Virus record (IMG/VR): IMGVR_UViG_3300013132_000234
Coordinates: 1 to 25,303 of that record
Reading direction: 5' to 3' (one strand)
Length of the DNA: 25,303 nucleotides
From: a virus
The notes beneath the pieces are model-generated. The model was given only the letters and a program-made list of their open reading frames with translations, made no database searches and was not told the DNA's origin. Made by a program: the position numbers and the translations under genes. Positions 5,015 to 11,904 of this stretch are shown here, in pieces. Numbering within the stretch: position 1 is the stretch's first letter; each line of letters opens with the position of its first letter.

Positions 5015-5809
5015 ATGGAATTTCTTACAAGAGACCAAATTAAAAAGGAAGCACCTTCAGTTTTTACTACTCATAAAATGGAAGGTTCTTCAGACAAGTA
5101 TGTTCACATCCCAACTGATCGCATCATTGATGATATGGAGAAAATGGGATGGGGTGTTAGTAAAGCTGTTGAAGTTAAAGCCCGCCGTAACAAAGGCTTT
5201 CAAAAGCATATGCTTGTATTCCGCAACCCCGAGATTGTAATTGAGGGTAGTGATAGTGATATTGTTTACCCACAAATTCTTATCTCAAATTCTCACGATG
5301 GGAAAAATAGTTTTCAATTTACAGCGGGGTTGTTTAGGCTGGTTTGTTCCAATGGTTTGGTAGTTGCTACTGAACATTTTGCTGATAAAAAAATTCGCCA
5401 TATGGGTTACTCGTTTGAAGAAGTCCAAACAATTGTATCTGAGTTGGTAGAGCAACTCCCAGTCACTGTTGAAGTGATGAATAAGTTTAAAAATACTAAC
5501 TTGTCTCAAGAACAGAAAGTAGAATTTGCTAAAAAGGCTCTTGAAACTCGTTTTGAAAAAGTTAATGAAAATCAAAATATTGTTAAGGATTATGGTATTA
5601 ATATTGAAGAAGTTCTCAAACCTACTCGCAAGGAAGATGAGGGGAATGATTTGTGGAATGTATTTAATGTACTCCAAGAAAAAATAATTGATGGGGATTT
5701 TGAATATATTAGTGGTGCTAAGCTTCGTAAAGCTCGTCGAGTTAAAAATTTCAAGCAGGATTTGAAAATTAATAAAGAGTTGTATGAAATCGCTTCTCAA
5801 TTTATTTGA
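5015..5809 (+). CDS. DUF932 family protein (264 aa)
   Basis: The protein fits the DUF932 (phage/plasmid-like) pattern: an N-terminal region with VFTTHKMEGSSDKYVHIPT (17-35), then a helix and MGWGVSKAVEVKARRNKGFQ, a beta segment HMLVFRNPEIVIEG, and the central LISNSHDGKNSFQFTAGLFR-LVCSNGLVV. The C-terminal third is helical and charged. DUF932 proteins are common on phages and plasmids of many bacteria; their biochemical role is not established, and I make no claim beyond the family. The length is within the usual range. It has its own host-type promoter (4959-4990) and is followed by a GC-rich hairpin at 5836, so it is probably an abundant early single-gene transcript. Confidence 0.85.
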   Translation: MEFLTRDQIKKEAPSVFTTHKMEGSSDKYVHIPTDRIIDDMEKMGWGVSKAVEVKARRNKGFQKHMLVFRNPEIVIEGSDSDIVYPQILISNSHDGKNSFQFTAGLFRLVCSNGLVVATEHFADKKIRHMGYSFEEVQTIVSELVEQLPVTVEVMNKFKNTNLSQEQKVEFAKKALETRFEKVNENQNIVKDYGINIEEVLKPTRKEDEGNDLWNVFNVLQEKIIDGDFEYISGAKLRKARRVKNFKQDLKINKELYEIASQFI

Positions 5810-5835
5810 GATTTATTATATGTCATGTTGTTTAA

Positions 5836-5858
5836 GGGGGAGGTAAAGGATCTCCCCC
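5836..5858. terminator. GC hairpin, possible terminator after the DUF932 gene
   Basis: GGGGGAG (5836-5842) pairs perfectly with CTCCCCC (5852-5858) around a 9-base loop. No T-run follows on the + strand (AATAACAAAAAATT), so it could be a weak terminator or attenuator, or an mRNA 3'-end stabiliser. Confidence 0.45.
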
Positions 5859-5878
5859 AATAACAAAAAATTAAAATT

Positions 5879-6046
5879 ATGGAATCTAATTATAAAGATG
5901 TTGTTGATGCTATCCTAAAAGAAGCCAGCAAGCATGGCCTTGTAACTGAAGTTAGGTCTACTGCTATAGCTTTTATGATGGAAGATCCCACCTTAGATTC
6001 AGGGTCAGCTTATTTTATGGCTGGTCAGGAATGGGATATTTGGTAA
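5879..6046 (+). CDS. Small hypothetical protein (55 aa)
   Basis: A 55-residue frame starts MESNYKDVVDAILKEASKHG and ends AYFMAGQEWDIW. An N-terminal amphipathic helix is followed by a mixed segment (LVTEVRSTAIAFMMEDPTLD) and an aromatic, Trp-rich end. No family is recognised. It has an A-rich leader (AACAAAAAATTAAAATT) but no clear promoter of its own, and lies 20 bases after the GC hairpin, so readthrough from the DUF932 promoter is likely. The lipoprotein gene follows 31 bases after its stop, which suggests a short operon ending with the tRNA. Confidence 0.6.
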   Translation: MESNYKDVVDAILKEASKHGLVTEVRSTAIAFMMEDPTLDSGSAYFMAGQEWDIW

Positions 6047-6077
6047 TAGAATTTAATATTTAAACTAAAATAAAAAC

Positions 6078-6242
6078 ATGAAAAAACTATTTGTTATCTT
6101 GGCCGTAATCGGCTTTGTAGGATGTGAATCTAACCCACACCCAACTAATGTTGAATGTAATCATGACTCTACTCAGGTAGTAGCAGATTCAATCCCAACA
6201 GCAGATTCTACAGCAGTAGATTCTGTTGTAGTAGCTCAGTAA
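6078..6242 (+). CDS. Small lipoprotein (54 aa)
   Basis: The 54-residue product begins MKKLFVILAVIGFVGC: two lysines, a hydrophobic core and a lipobox-like FVGC with Cys16. Signal peptidase II would remove 15 residues and lipidate Cys16, leaving a 39-residue mature lipoprotein. The mature part contains repeats of the type VVADSIPTADSTAVDSVVVA, low in structure and acidic, and one further Cys. Phage lipoproteins include superinfection-exclusion proteins (such as T5 Llp) and outer-membrane spanins; the short length is compatible with either. No partner inner-membrane spanin is visible next to it. Its stop lies nine bases before the tRNA, so both may share a transcript. Confidence 0.7.
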   Translation: MKKLFVILAVIGFVGCESNPHPTNVECNHDSTQVVADSIPTADSTAVDSVVVAQ

Positions 6243-6251
6243 TGAGCTCAA

Positions 6252-6333
6252 GCCCAAGTGGTGGAATGGTAGACACGCTGGTCTTAGGAACCAGTGCGAA
6301 AGCGTGAGAGTTCGAATCTCTCCTTGGGTACCA
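6252..6333 (+). tRNA. trnL: tRNA-Leu (anticodon UAG)
   Basis: The cloverleaf can be read directly: acceptor GCCCAAG (6252-6258) with CTTGGGT (G-T at the first pair), anticodon stem CTGGT/ACCAG (6278-6282, 6290-6294) with loop CTTAGGA, anticodon TAG at 6285-6287, a short class II variable arm, T-arm AGAG-TTCGAAT-CTCT, and an encoded CCA at 6331-6333. The UAG anticodon reads CUN leucine codons; CTA is frequent in the late genes here. The encoded CCA means that no CCA-adding step is needed. Confidence 0.93.
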
Positions 6334-6346
6334 ATTTAAATAATCT

Positions 6347-6796
6347 ATGAAATTTAGAAAAGTTGATGGGGAATTAGTAAACCCTATTAATCATACTGCT
6401 AAAATGATAGGTGTTAACCCCTTTATAGAAGTACATATAGGGACGGATTCTCAACGATATGGTTCAGAAATTACATACGTTACAGCCATAGCTTATAGAT
6501 ATCCTAATAATGGAGTTCATTATATTTATCAAAAACAAACTTTCCTACCAATAAAAGACAATTGGATGAGGTTATGGAAGGAAACTGAGTTGTCAATTGG
6601 GATGGCTAATTTGATAACTGACAATATTCCAAGTATTAGAGTTGAGATTGACTTAGATTATAATGATGATGAATATTTTTTTAGTAATAAGTTAGTTTCT
6701 GCTGCTAAGGGGTGGGTTACTTCGTTAGGGTATAAAGCTAATATCAAACCTAACATGCAAATCGCAACAAAAGCAGCAGATTACCATTGTAAGTAA
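6347..6796 (+). CDS. YkuK/DUF458-like RNase H-fold protein (149 aa)
   Basis: The protein fits the YkuK (DUF458) family, predicted to have an RNase H-like fold. Acidic residues at the expected places are Asp34 in VHIGTDSQ (29-36), Glu79 in LWKETELS, Asp102/Asp104 in VEIDLDYND, and Asp145 in KAADYHCK. The first strand pair (FIEVHIGTDSQ, then YVTAIAYRY) is typical. The length, about 150 residues, is normal for the family. The biochemical activity of YkuK proteins is not settled; nuclease activity is a prediction from the fold. The gene starts 13 bases after the tRNA and is followed by a late-type element, so it may be the last gene of the preceding unit or the first of the next. Confidence 0.82.
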   Translation: MKFRKVDGELVNPINHTAKMIGVNPFIEVHIGTDSQRYGSEITYVTAIAYRYPNNGVHYIYQKQTFLPIKDNWMRLWKETELSIGMANLITDNIPSIRVEIDLDYNDDEYFFSNKLVSAAKGWVTSLGYKANIKPNMQIATKAADYHCK

Positions 6797-6805
6797 TATT
6801 TATTA
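6796..6805 (+). promoter_or_regulatory. Late-type promoter element ATATTTATTA
   Basis: ATATTTATTA overlaps the last base of the YkuK-like gene and ends seven bases before ATG 6813. There is no TTTG at the -33 position. Confidence 0.5.
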
Positions 6806-6812
6806 CCATAAC

Positions 6813-7244
6813 ATGCCAATAGATCCCAATAAAATATTTAATTTATTTGATGGGAAAGGATCTACTAATTCAGATTATAAAAAATCTACTCCACTTCCTA
6901 CTTTAGATCCTAAATCTTTCCCCTATATTTTAGGAATGTTTAAAAAACTTATTTTAAACTACCATAATTATAGTGAAAGTATAATTAAAATGTTAATTAA
7001 GGCTGGAGGTGACTTAAATATAGATCAAGTGCGAGAATCCAGTGAAATTATGTTATACACACAAGCATATGAATACTTGCTCGATTTGGATTTAGACGAT
7101 GAAAATTTGGTGGATTTCATCGTAAAAAAGCAAGATATAGAGCTAAAAACGGCTTTGGAATTAGCAATACGTTTTTTTGAGGATTATGAAGAATATGAAA
7201 AGTGTATTGTAGTTAAAAAACTTTTAGATTTCTTTTCAAAATGA
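6813..7244 (+). CDS. Hypothetical helical protein (143 aa)
   Basis: This 143-residue protein begins MPIDPNKIFNLFDGKGSTNS. After a polar linker (20-35), the remainder is predicted helical and acidic: LDPKSFPYILGMFKKLILNY, then a segment with SEIMLYTQAYEYLLDLDLDD and FFEDYEEYEKCIVVKKLLDF. The helix-turn-helix-like repetition and many Tyr/Glu residues suggest a helical-repeat or adaptor fold, but I do not recognise a family. It is preceded by a late-type element (6796-6805). Its stop overlaps an ATG (ATGA at 7241), which may be an unused start for the next gene. Confidence 0.75.
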   Translation: MPIDPNKIFNLFDGKGSTNSDYKKSTPLPTLDPKSFPYILGMFKKLILNYHNYSESIIKMLIKAGGDLNIDQVRESSEIMLYTQAYEYLLDLDLDDENLVDFIVKKQDIELKTALELAIRFFEDYEEYEKCIVVKKLLDFFSK

Positions 7245-7300
7245 TTTGGCTTCCCAATAATTCCTTAGTAACTTCAATTACAAATTTAAAAAATAAAAAA

Positions 7301-7495
7301 ATGAGACAAAGAGATTACATTAACAATCAGATAGATAGATTGGAAGCAAAAATGAAGCATATCGATTTTTACGCTTCAAGAAATGATTTAGACAACATTA
7401 GAGTTAGCTTAACTGAATGTTTGGAACAATTGGGTGATATTAGGTCCTCAATTGAAAGAGAGTCTATGAGTGATCGGGAAATTAATAAAATTTAA
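7301..7495 (+). CDS. Small coiled-coil protein (64 aa)
   Basis: This 64-residue highly charged protein begins MRQRDYINNQIDRLEAKMKH. Heptad-like spacing (INNQIDRLEAKMKHIDFYA, then LTECLEQLGDIRSSIERESM) suggests one or two coiled-coil helices. I prefer ATG 7301 because seven A and an A-rich leader precede it, as in most genes here. An in-frame ATG at 7241 overlaps the previous stop and would add 20 residues of unlikely composition. A weak host-type arrangement (TTTG at 7245-7248, 20 bases, TAACTTCA) lies ahead. No family is assigned. It sits nine bases before the HD-domain gene and is probably co-expressed with it. Confidence 0.6.
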   Translation: MRQRDYINNQIDRLEAKMKHIDFYASRNDLDNIRVSLTECLEQLGDIRSSIERESMSDREINKI

Positions 7496-7504
7496 AATAA
7501 AAAA

Positions 7505-8281
7505 ATGGTTTTAACTGCTGAACAAATTCAACAGAATTGGATTGATCTTGAAGAAACAATCAAAGTCTTCATCAAAGAACCACGCCGTTCTCAATTGTTA
7601 GATTTTTATGATACTTATTCTGAGCGCATCATGCTTATGCCTGCTGCTCATAAGAAGGAATATCATAATGCTTTCCCAGGTGGTTATGTAGATCATGTTC
7701 TGAGAGTGGTAGATTGTGCCTTAAAATTAAATAAGGTTTGGATTGAGATGGGAGTGGATACTTCTACCTACACTGAAGAGGAATTGGTGTTTTCGGCTCT
7801 AAACCATGACTTAGGTAAAATTGGGGATGAACAATATGAAGCTTACATCCCCCAGACTGACCAATGGAGAAGGGATAAGTTGGGAGAAGTTTATCAACAT
7901 AGTGAAAAGTTAGCTTTTGCTTCTGTTCCTGATCGAGGATTGTATTTGCTCCAAGCTCATGGTATTAAATACACCTTTAATGAAATGATTGCCATCCAGA
8001 CTCATGATGGTTTGTATGACGAAGCTAATAAAAAATACTTACTTAGTTTTTCTCCTTCTACTAAGCCTCGAACTTCTCTTCCTTACATTCTACATCAAGC
8101 TGACTTAATGGCTGCCAGAATTGAGTTTGAAAAAGAATGGCTTCCAACTTTTAGAGAAACTAAAGTTGAAACTAAAAATGAAAATTTTTCTCTAAATAAA
8201 GAGAAAAAAACACCTGTTAAACAAAAGGCTTTAAGCAGTATTAAAAGTGAAGGCCTTAAAAACCTATTAGACAATCTATGA
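7505..8281 (+). CDS. HD-domain phosphohydrolase-like protein (258 aa)
   Basis: The protein shows the H...HD...D pattern of HD-superfamily metal-dependent phosphohydrolases: His64 in GGYVDHVLRVVD (59-70), His101-Asp102 in ALNHDLGKIGDE (98-109), and Asp200 in ILHQADLMAARIE (195-207). His132 and His167 (IQTHDGLYD) are further candidate metal ligands. The N-terminal 40 residues form a helical lead-in, and about 210-258 is a Lys/Glu-rich tail. HD proteins hydrolyse phosphate esters of nucleotides, cyclic or linear; the substrate cannot be read from the sequence. Phage members may adjust nucleotide pools or counter signalling nucleotides, which is speculation here. The stop overlaps the next start (ATGA), so these genes form an operon leading to the sigma factor. 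Confidence 0.85.
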   Translation: MVLTAEQIQQNWIDLEETIKVFIKEPRRSQLLDFYDTYSERIMLMPAAHKKEYHNAFPGGYVDHVLRVVDCALKLNKVWIEMGVDTSTYTEEELVFSALNHDLGKIGDEQYEAYIPQTDQWRRDKLGEVYQHSEKLAFASVPDRGLYLLQAHGIKYTFNEMIAIQTHDGLYDEANKKYLLSFSPSTKPRTSLPYILHQADLMAARIEFEKEWLPTFRETKVETKNENFSLNKEKKTPVKQKALSSIKSEGLKNLLDNL

Positions 8282-8556
8282 TTACAATAATAATTAGTAT
8301 TTTAAGTTGCTTGGTCGTGATCCTAGGGTTCACGACCTTCAACCTTCTTAGAAAGAATGAAAAGCAAGAAGACATTTTAGTTGAGTATCAAAATTATTTA
8401 GATAGCCTTTCTAAAATAGTTGAATTTGCAGATGAAAAAATTAAAAATATAGATAGTAGAGGCATTTTTAAAACCGATGATGAAGTAGGTTTTATATATG
8501 ATGAAATTAAAAATCTACAAAAGGTTCTATCTAACTTTAGAATAGATAAATTATGA
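8278..8556 (+). CDS. Membrane-anchored small protein (92 aa)
   Basis: Residues 1-22 (MITIIISILSCLVVILGFTT) are one hydrophobic segment, followed by basic LLRKNEK and a helical cytoplasmic-type region (EDILVEYQNYLDSLSKIVEF). The C-terminal half has IDSRGIFKTDDEVGFIYDEI (about 59-78), a pattern I recall from small proteins in T4-like phages of marine bacteria, from memory and unverified. The orientation is probably N-out with a cytosolic tail, by the positive-inside rule. The gene overlaps both neighbours by four bases (ATGA), between the HD-domain gene and the sigma factor. Translational coupling with the sigma factor is likely. The function is unknown. Confidence 0.75.
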   Translation: MITIIISILSCLVVILGFTTFNLLRKNEKQEDILVEYQNYLDSLSKIVEFADEKIKNIDSRGIFKTDDEVGFIYDEIKNLQKVLSNFRIDKL

Positions 8557-9269
8557 TAGAAACAATCGAAAAGAAAAAAAAACCATCATCAAATAATTAT
8601 TTTACTCAAGAGACTGAGGATGCTATAGTAGCCTATAACAAGGCTACTTCTACTGATGAGAAGGAAAAAATTTATCATAGGCACATCCATTATGCCTTTT
8701 TTAAGTTAACTGAAAATATTATTCATACTTTCAAATTTTATTACACTGAAGTAGATAATATCGAGGATTTACAACATGAAATTATAACTTTCCTTCTTCA
8801 AAAAATACACCTTTTCAATCCTGAGAAGGGGGCTAAAGCATATTCCTATTTTGGGACTATAGTTAAAAGATACCTTATCATTCAGAATACTCGAAACTAT
8901 AAAAAACGAGTCGATAAAGCCCCAGTTGAAGAACTATATAAGGATACAAATCATTCCTATGAGTTAGATACTCCTCTAAACCAAGCAGATTATATTTCAG
9001 ACTTTTTAGATCAATATGTAGATTATTGTTCTGATAATATTTATGAGCTTTTTCCTAAAGATAGAGATGCTCAAGTAGCAGATGCTATTTTAGAAGTATT
9101 TAGAAAAAGAGAAAACATAGATATATTTAATAAAAAAGCTCTTTACATCTATATTAGAGAGATTATAGACGTTAAAACCCCACATATAACTCGTGTAGCA
9201 GATCGTTTAGGTGAAATATATAAAGAACAATATGTTTTTTATTTAAATAACGGGTATGCTAACTTCTAA
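8553..9269 (+). CDS. 55: Late-transcription sigma factor, gp55-like
   Basis: The 238-residue protein contains a sigma region 2-like segment at about 65-120: VDNIEDLQHEIITFLLQKIH, then FNPEKGAKAYSYFGTIVKRY and a basic end NYKKRV. This is the layout of T4 gp55, a divergent sigma-70 family member that binds core RNA polymerase and recognises a single -10-like late element. The N-terminal Lys-rich stretch and the acidic C-terminal half (residues 120-238) are unassigned; T4 gp55 ends with a clamp-binding segment that I cannot identify here. ATATTTATWA, found before eight genes in this window, is the natural candidate for its target. It overlaps the upstream gene by four bases, and the structural genes follow, the first with a late-type element. 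Confidence 0.8.
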   Translation: MIETIEKKKKPSSNNYFTQETEDAIVAYNKATSTDEKEKIYHRHIHYAFFKLTENIIHTFKFYYTEVDNIEDLQHEIITFLLQKIHLFNPEKGAKAYSYFGTIVKRYLIIQNTRNYKKRVDKAPVEELYKDTNHSYELDTPLNQADYISDFLDQYVDYCSDNIYELFPKDRDAQVADAILEVFRKRENIDIFNKKALYIYIREIIDVKTPHITRVADRLGEIYKEQYVFYLNNGYANF

Positions 9270-9276
9270 TTAAAAT

Positions 9277-9286
9277 ATATTTATTA
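9277..9286 (+). promoter_or_regulatory. Late-type promoter element ATATTTATTA
   Basis: ATATTTATTA ends two bases before ATG 9289, the first gene of the baseplate block. There is no TTTG at the -33 position. Confidence 0.5.
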
Positions 9287-9288
9287 TC

Positions 9289-9633
9289 ATGGGTAAGTTT
9301 GATAAAAAAATTTTTGGTAAAGTAACTTTCTCTAACCTTTTAGAGGAAATTTACAACAACCAAAAAAAGAAAGAAGAACAAATCTCAGTTTTAATTCAGG
9401 AACTTAAACCAATGGTTCAAGAGATTGGTGATGCTACTCTCATAGTTCCCTTGATTAAAGAATATCTCGAAATTGGAGTTAAAAACGATGAAGCCCTAAT
9501 TAAAATGGCTACCATTGTTCAACGTTCTATGCAGGTTGATGAAAATGGAGATTCATTTGGTATGACCGAAGCTGAGAAACAGCAGTTATTGGATGAAGTA
9601 AAAAAATTCAATGGTGATAAAGATAAAAAATAA
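9289..9633 (+). CDS. Hypothetical helical protein at the head of the baseplate block (114 aa)
   Basis: This 114-residue protein begins MGKFDKKIFGKVTFSNLLEE and appears fully helical: a long coiled-coil-like run (IYNNQKKKEEQISVLIQELK), then MVQEIGDATLIVPLIKEYLE, and a charged C-terminal helix (AEKQQLLDEVKKFNGDKDKK). I do not recognise a family. Its position, directly after the late sigma factor, with a late-type element two bases before its ATG and TAATG overlap with the spike gene, suggests a small structural, chaperone or assembly factor of the baseplate, but nothing in the sequence proves it. Confidence 0.75.
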   Translation: MGKFDKKIFGKVTFSNLLEEIYNNQKKKEEQISVLIQELKPMVQEIGDATLIVPLIKEYLEIGVKNDEALIKMATIVQRSMQVDENGDSFGMTEAEKQQLLDEVKKFNGDKDKK

Positions 9634-10820
9634 TGCCCAATCCTATCTATGGCATATCAGGTTTATCTAAAAACGCCTTAAGCCCTAATAACATTCCTCC
9701 TTCTATATCTGAGAAGGTAATTTTTATAAAAAGGGTTAAAGATATAATTTTAGACTCAAATCACCCCAAATTTAAAGAATATGGGGAATGGGCTTCTATA
9801 GGGTTAATATTTACAGAGGAAGTATCTCAACCTACTAATAATACTTCTAATTTAACAATTGTTTATCCCTTATTCCCTAACATTAAGTTATATCCTTTAC
9901 TAAACGAGATTGTTACTGTCCTCTCTTTACCATCAACTGAGGTAGAGCAGAGCTCTAATGCTTCTAGACTTTACTACTTCCCCCCTACCAACATATGGGG
10001 GAGCCAACACCATAATGCCATCCCCGGAGTATCTAATCTTTCTCCTTCTCAACAAAAAGATTATCAACAAACCGAAGCTGGGAGTGTTAGGAAAGTAACA
10101 GATGGTGGAACTGAAATTGAGTTAGGTAAAACATTTAAAGAGCAATTAAATATTAATCCCCTTCAACCTTTTGAAGGCGATCATATTTTAGAAGGCAGAT
10201 TTGGAAATTCTTTAAGATTTGGAAGTAGTCAAGGTAAGGATCCTATAACTAAAATTAGAAATGGGCAGGGTCCTCAAACCAATGAAGGTTGGACAACTAT
10301 AGAGGAAAATATTCAAGAAGATAAGGCTTCTATTTATCTAACTTCAACTCAACAAGTTTCCCTCCAACCCAATACTTTTAACTATAATTCCTACTCTACG
10401 GCCCCTGAGTCGGTCAATCAATACTCTAAACCCCAAATACTACTTAACTCAGGCCGAATAGTATTAAATGCTAACCAAGACCATATACTACTAAGCTCAG
10501 CTAAATCTATAAACTTAAACTCCCAAGATTCAGTTAATATAGACAGCAAAAATAGAGTAGTAGTTAATTCACCTCAAATTTATTTAGGTGGTAAAAATGC
10601 TTCTGAACCCTTATTGTTAGGTAATAAAACAATTGATTTATTGAGAGATGTATTAACCGCTCTTCAATCTACTCTAAATCAACTCCAAGTCTTAACCAGC
10701 CTACCCCCAGGAGCTCCTTTTGCTCCCCTCAATATCCAATCTGCTGTAGCTAACCAGACTATTAGTAAAGCTTTAGCAACTTTAGAAACTTTAAAATCAC
10801 CTAATAATAAAACATTATAA
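9633..10820 (+). CDS. 5: Baseplate central spike, gp5/VgrG-like without lysozyme domain
   Basis: The 395-residue protein resembles the puncturing spike of contractile tails. Residues of about 30-130 look like the OB-fold domain (WASIGLIF at 53-60, YPLFPNIKLYPLLNEIVTVL at 78-97). Residues 180-220 contain GDHILEGRFGNSLRFGSS, typical of the linker in gp5-like spikes. Residues 268-320 are a run of short beta repeats (ILLNSGRIVLNANQDHILLS, SINLNSQDSVNIDSKNRVVV), fitting a triple-stranded beta-prism or helix. The C-terminal 65 residues are helical. The T4 gp5 lysozyme domain is absent, so cell-wall digestion must be done elsewhere. It is joined to both neighbours by TAATG overlap. Confidence 0.82.
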   Translation: MPNPIYGISGLSKNALSPNNIPPSISEKVIFIKRVKDIILDSNHPKFKEYGEWASIGLIFTEEVSQPTNNTSNLTIVYPLFPNIKLYPLLNEIVTVLSLPSTEVEQSSNASRLYYFPPTNIWGSQHHNAIPGVSNLSPSQQKDYQQTEAGSVRKVTDGGTEIELGKTFKEQLNINPLQPFEGDHILEGRFGNSLRFGSSQGKDPITKIRNGQGPQTNEGWTTIEENIQEDKASIYLTSTQQVSLQPNTFNYNSYSTAPESVNQYSKPQILLNSGRIVLNANQDHILLSSAKSINLNSQDSVNIDSKNRVVVNSPQIYLGGKNASEPLLLGNKTIDLLRDVLTALQSTLNQLQVLTSLPPGAPFAPLNIQSAVANQTISKALATLETLKSPNNKTL

Positions 10821-11560
10821 TGTCATCATCAGGTCTTTTACAAAGTTTAGCTAAAAAAGTAGCAGGAATTCAAGAACGTTTATTAACTCAAATAAATAAA
10901 CTTAAAAATAAATTTCCTCAAGATGCGTGTCCTACTAAGGAAGAACTCCTCAACATTATAGAAAAACGAAATGCTTTAGCAGGTGGGGTAAACCAGCTAC
11001 AAAACCAAATCGTAACTTTAGGTAGAACCGGAGATTTAATTACTAAAATAGTTACTCCACTCCCTCCTGCTCTTACATTATTAAAAGTTCTTCCTTTACC
11101 TACCGCTGTCCCTGGAGTAACAGCAGGTAGTTTGGTGACATTATCCGATATATTTAGTACTTTAAAAGAAATTTTAACTCGATTTAAATCAATAGCCGGA
11201 GGATTTGATTTTTTAGAAAATTTTGCTTTATCTATTTTAAATAAAATTAACGATGAGTTAAAAAAATTAGATGTTTTAATTGAAAAATGCGCTAAAGAAT
11301 TAAATATTGAATATGAAGTAATTAATGATGAATTAAATCAAGATATCACTGAAGAAGGTTTTGGAGTTTATAAAGGATTTACTTTTGAAATAAAATATGA
11401 TGGGTTAAATCAAACTCCTTACCCTAAAAGATTTGCTCAAGCATTAGATAAAAATGGGGTAATCAAACTTAAAAGTGAATCATCATTTGCTTCAAACCCT
11501 AATGTTTTAATTGAAGAACTCAAATTTATAATTGATACCCAGAATTTAAAAGGTGATTAA
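10820..11560 (+). CDS. Hypothetical structural protein between spike and gp25 (246 aa)
   Basis: This 246-residue protein begins MSSSGLLQSLAKKVAGIQER, with an N-terminal coiled-coil-like helix (1-65), a proline-rich hydrophobic centre (TPLPPALTLLKVLPLPTAVP, about 93-112), a second helical part (DIFSTLKEILTRFKSIAGGF, then LSILNKINDELKKLDVLIEK) and a beta-like C-terminal portion from about residue 170 (GVYKGFTFEIKYDG). I do not recognise a family. The position between the spike and gp25-like wedge, and TAATG coupling to the spike, indicate a baseplate hub or wedge role by context only. Confidence 0.78.
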   Translation: MSSSGLLQSLAKKVAGIQERLLTQINKLKNKFPQDACPTKEELLNIIEKRNALAGGVNQLQNQIVTLGRTGDLITKIVTPLPPALTLLKVLPLPTAVPGVTAGSLVTLSDIFSTLKEILTRFKSIAGGFDFLENFALSILNKINDELKKLDVLIEKCAKELNIEYEVINDELNQDITEEGFGVYKGFTFEIKYDGLNQTPYPKRFAQALDKNGVIKLKSESSFASNPNVLIEELKFIIDTQNLKGD

Positions 11561-11564
11561 CATA

Positions 11565-11574
11565 ATATTTATAA
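11565..11574 (+). promoter_or_regulatory. Late-type promoter element ATATTTATAA
   Basis: ATATTTATAA lies in the 17-base gap between two late genes and ends three bases before ATG 11578. Confidence 0.45.
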
Positions 11575-11577
11575 ACA

Positions 11578-11904
11578 ATGAAGACTAACACTTTCAAATC
11601 CATAATTAAAGAAGCCGTTAGAGAGGTTATTAGAGAAGAACTAAAGGAAATTTTGTTAGAAGCTGTAAAAGCTCCTAAACAAACTATTACAGAATATATT
11701 CCTCCCTCTCCTTCTTATTCTTCTTCTCCTTCACTAACTATGGAACAAAAAAGAGAACAATATAAAAATATTTTAGGTGAAACTGCTGCTGGTTTTACAA
11801 CTCAAAATGTAGCTCAATTTAATCCTATGGGGACCCTACCCGGGGGTGATCTTCCTTCTGGAGAGTTAAGCATGAATCAAATTATGAATTTAATGAATAA
11901 ATAA
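11578..11904 (+). CDS. Small protein with N-terminal amphipathic helix (108 aa)
   Basis: The 108-residue protein starts with a long charged amphipathic helix (SIIKEAVREVIREELKEILL, 8-27), then a Pro/Ser-rich linker (PPSPSYSSSPS at about 42-52), a second short helix (MEQKREQYKNILGE) and a Gly/Met/Asn-rich tail (ELSMNQIMNLMNK). The layout is that of a two-ended tether or a virion assembly peptide, but I do not recognise a family. A late-type element sits three bases before its ATG, and its stop overlaps the gp25 start (TAATG). A role linked to baseplate assembly follows from position only. Confidence 0.72.
   Translation: MKTNTFKSIIKEAVREVIREELKEILLEAVKAPKQTITEYIPPSPSYSSSPSLTMEQKREQYKNILGETAAGFTTQNVAQFNPMGTLPGGDLPSGELSMNQIMNLMNK

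Noticed and set aside
5285-5800. A 171-codon frame on the - strand
   Set aside because: It is a shadow of the DUF932 gene: Phe/Ile/Asn-rich translation, no promoter, and the + strand gene has family motifs. The other - strand frames are rejected for the same reason.
5836-5858. Shine-Dalgarno site GGGGGAGG for the 5879 gene
   Set aside because: It is 37 bases from the ATG, is sequestered in a perfect hairpin, and other genes here lack such sites.
7241-7300. ATG overlapping the previous stop as the start of the coiled-coil gene
   Set aside because: The extra 20 residues are encoded by A-rich leader-like DNA. ATG 7301 has the usual A-run before it. The alternative remains possible.
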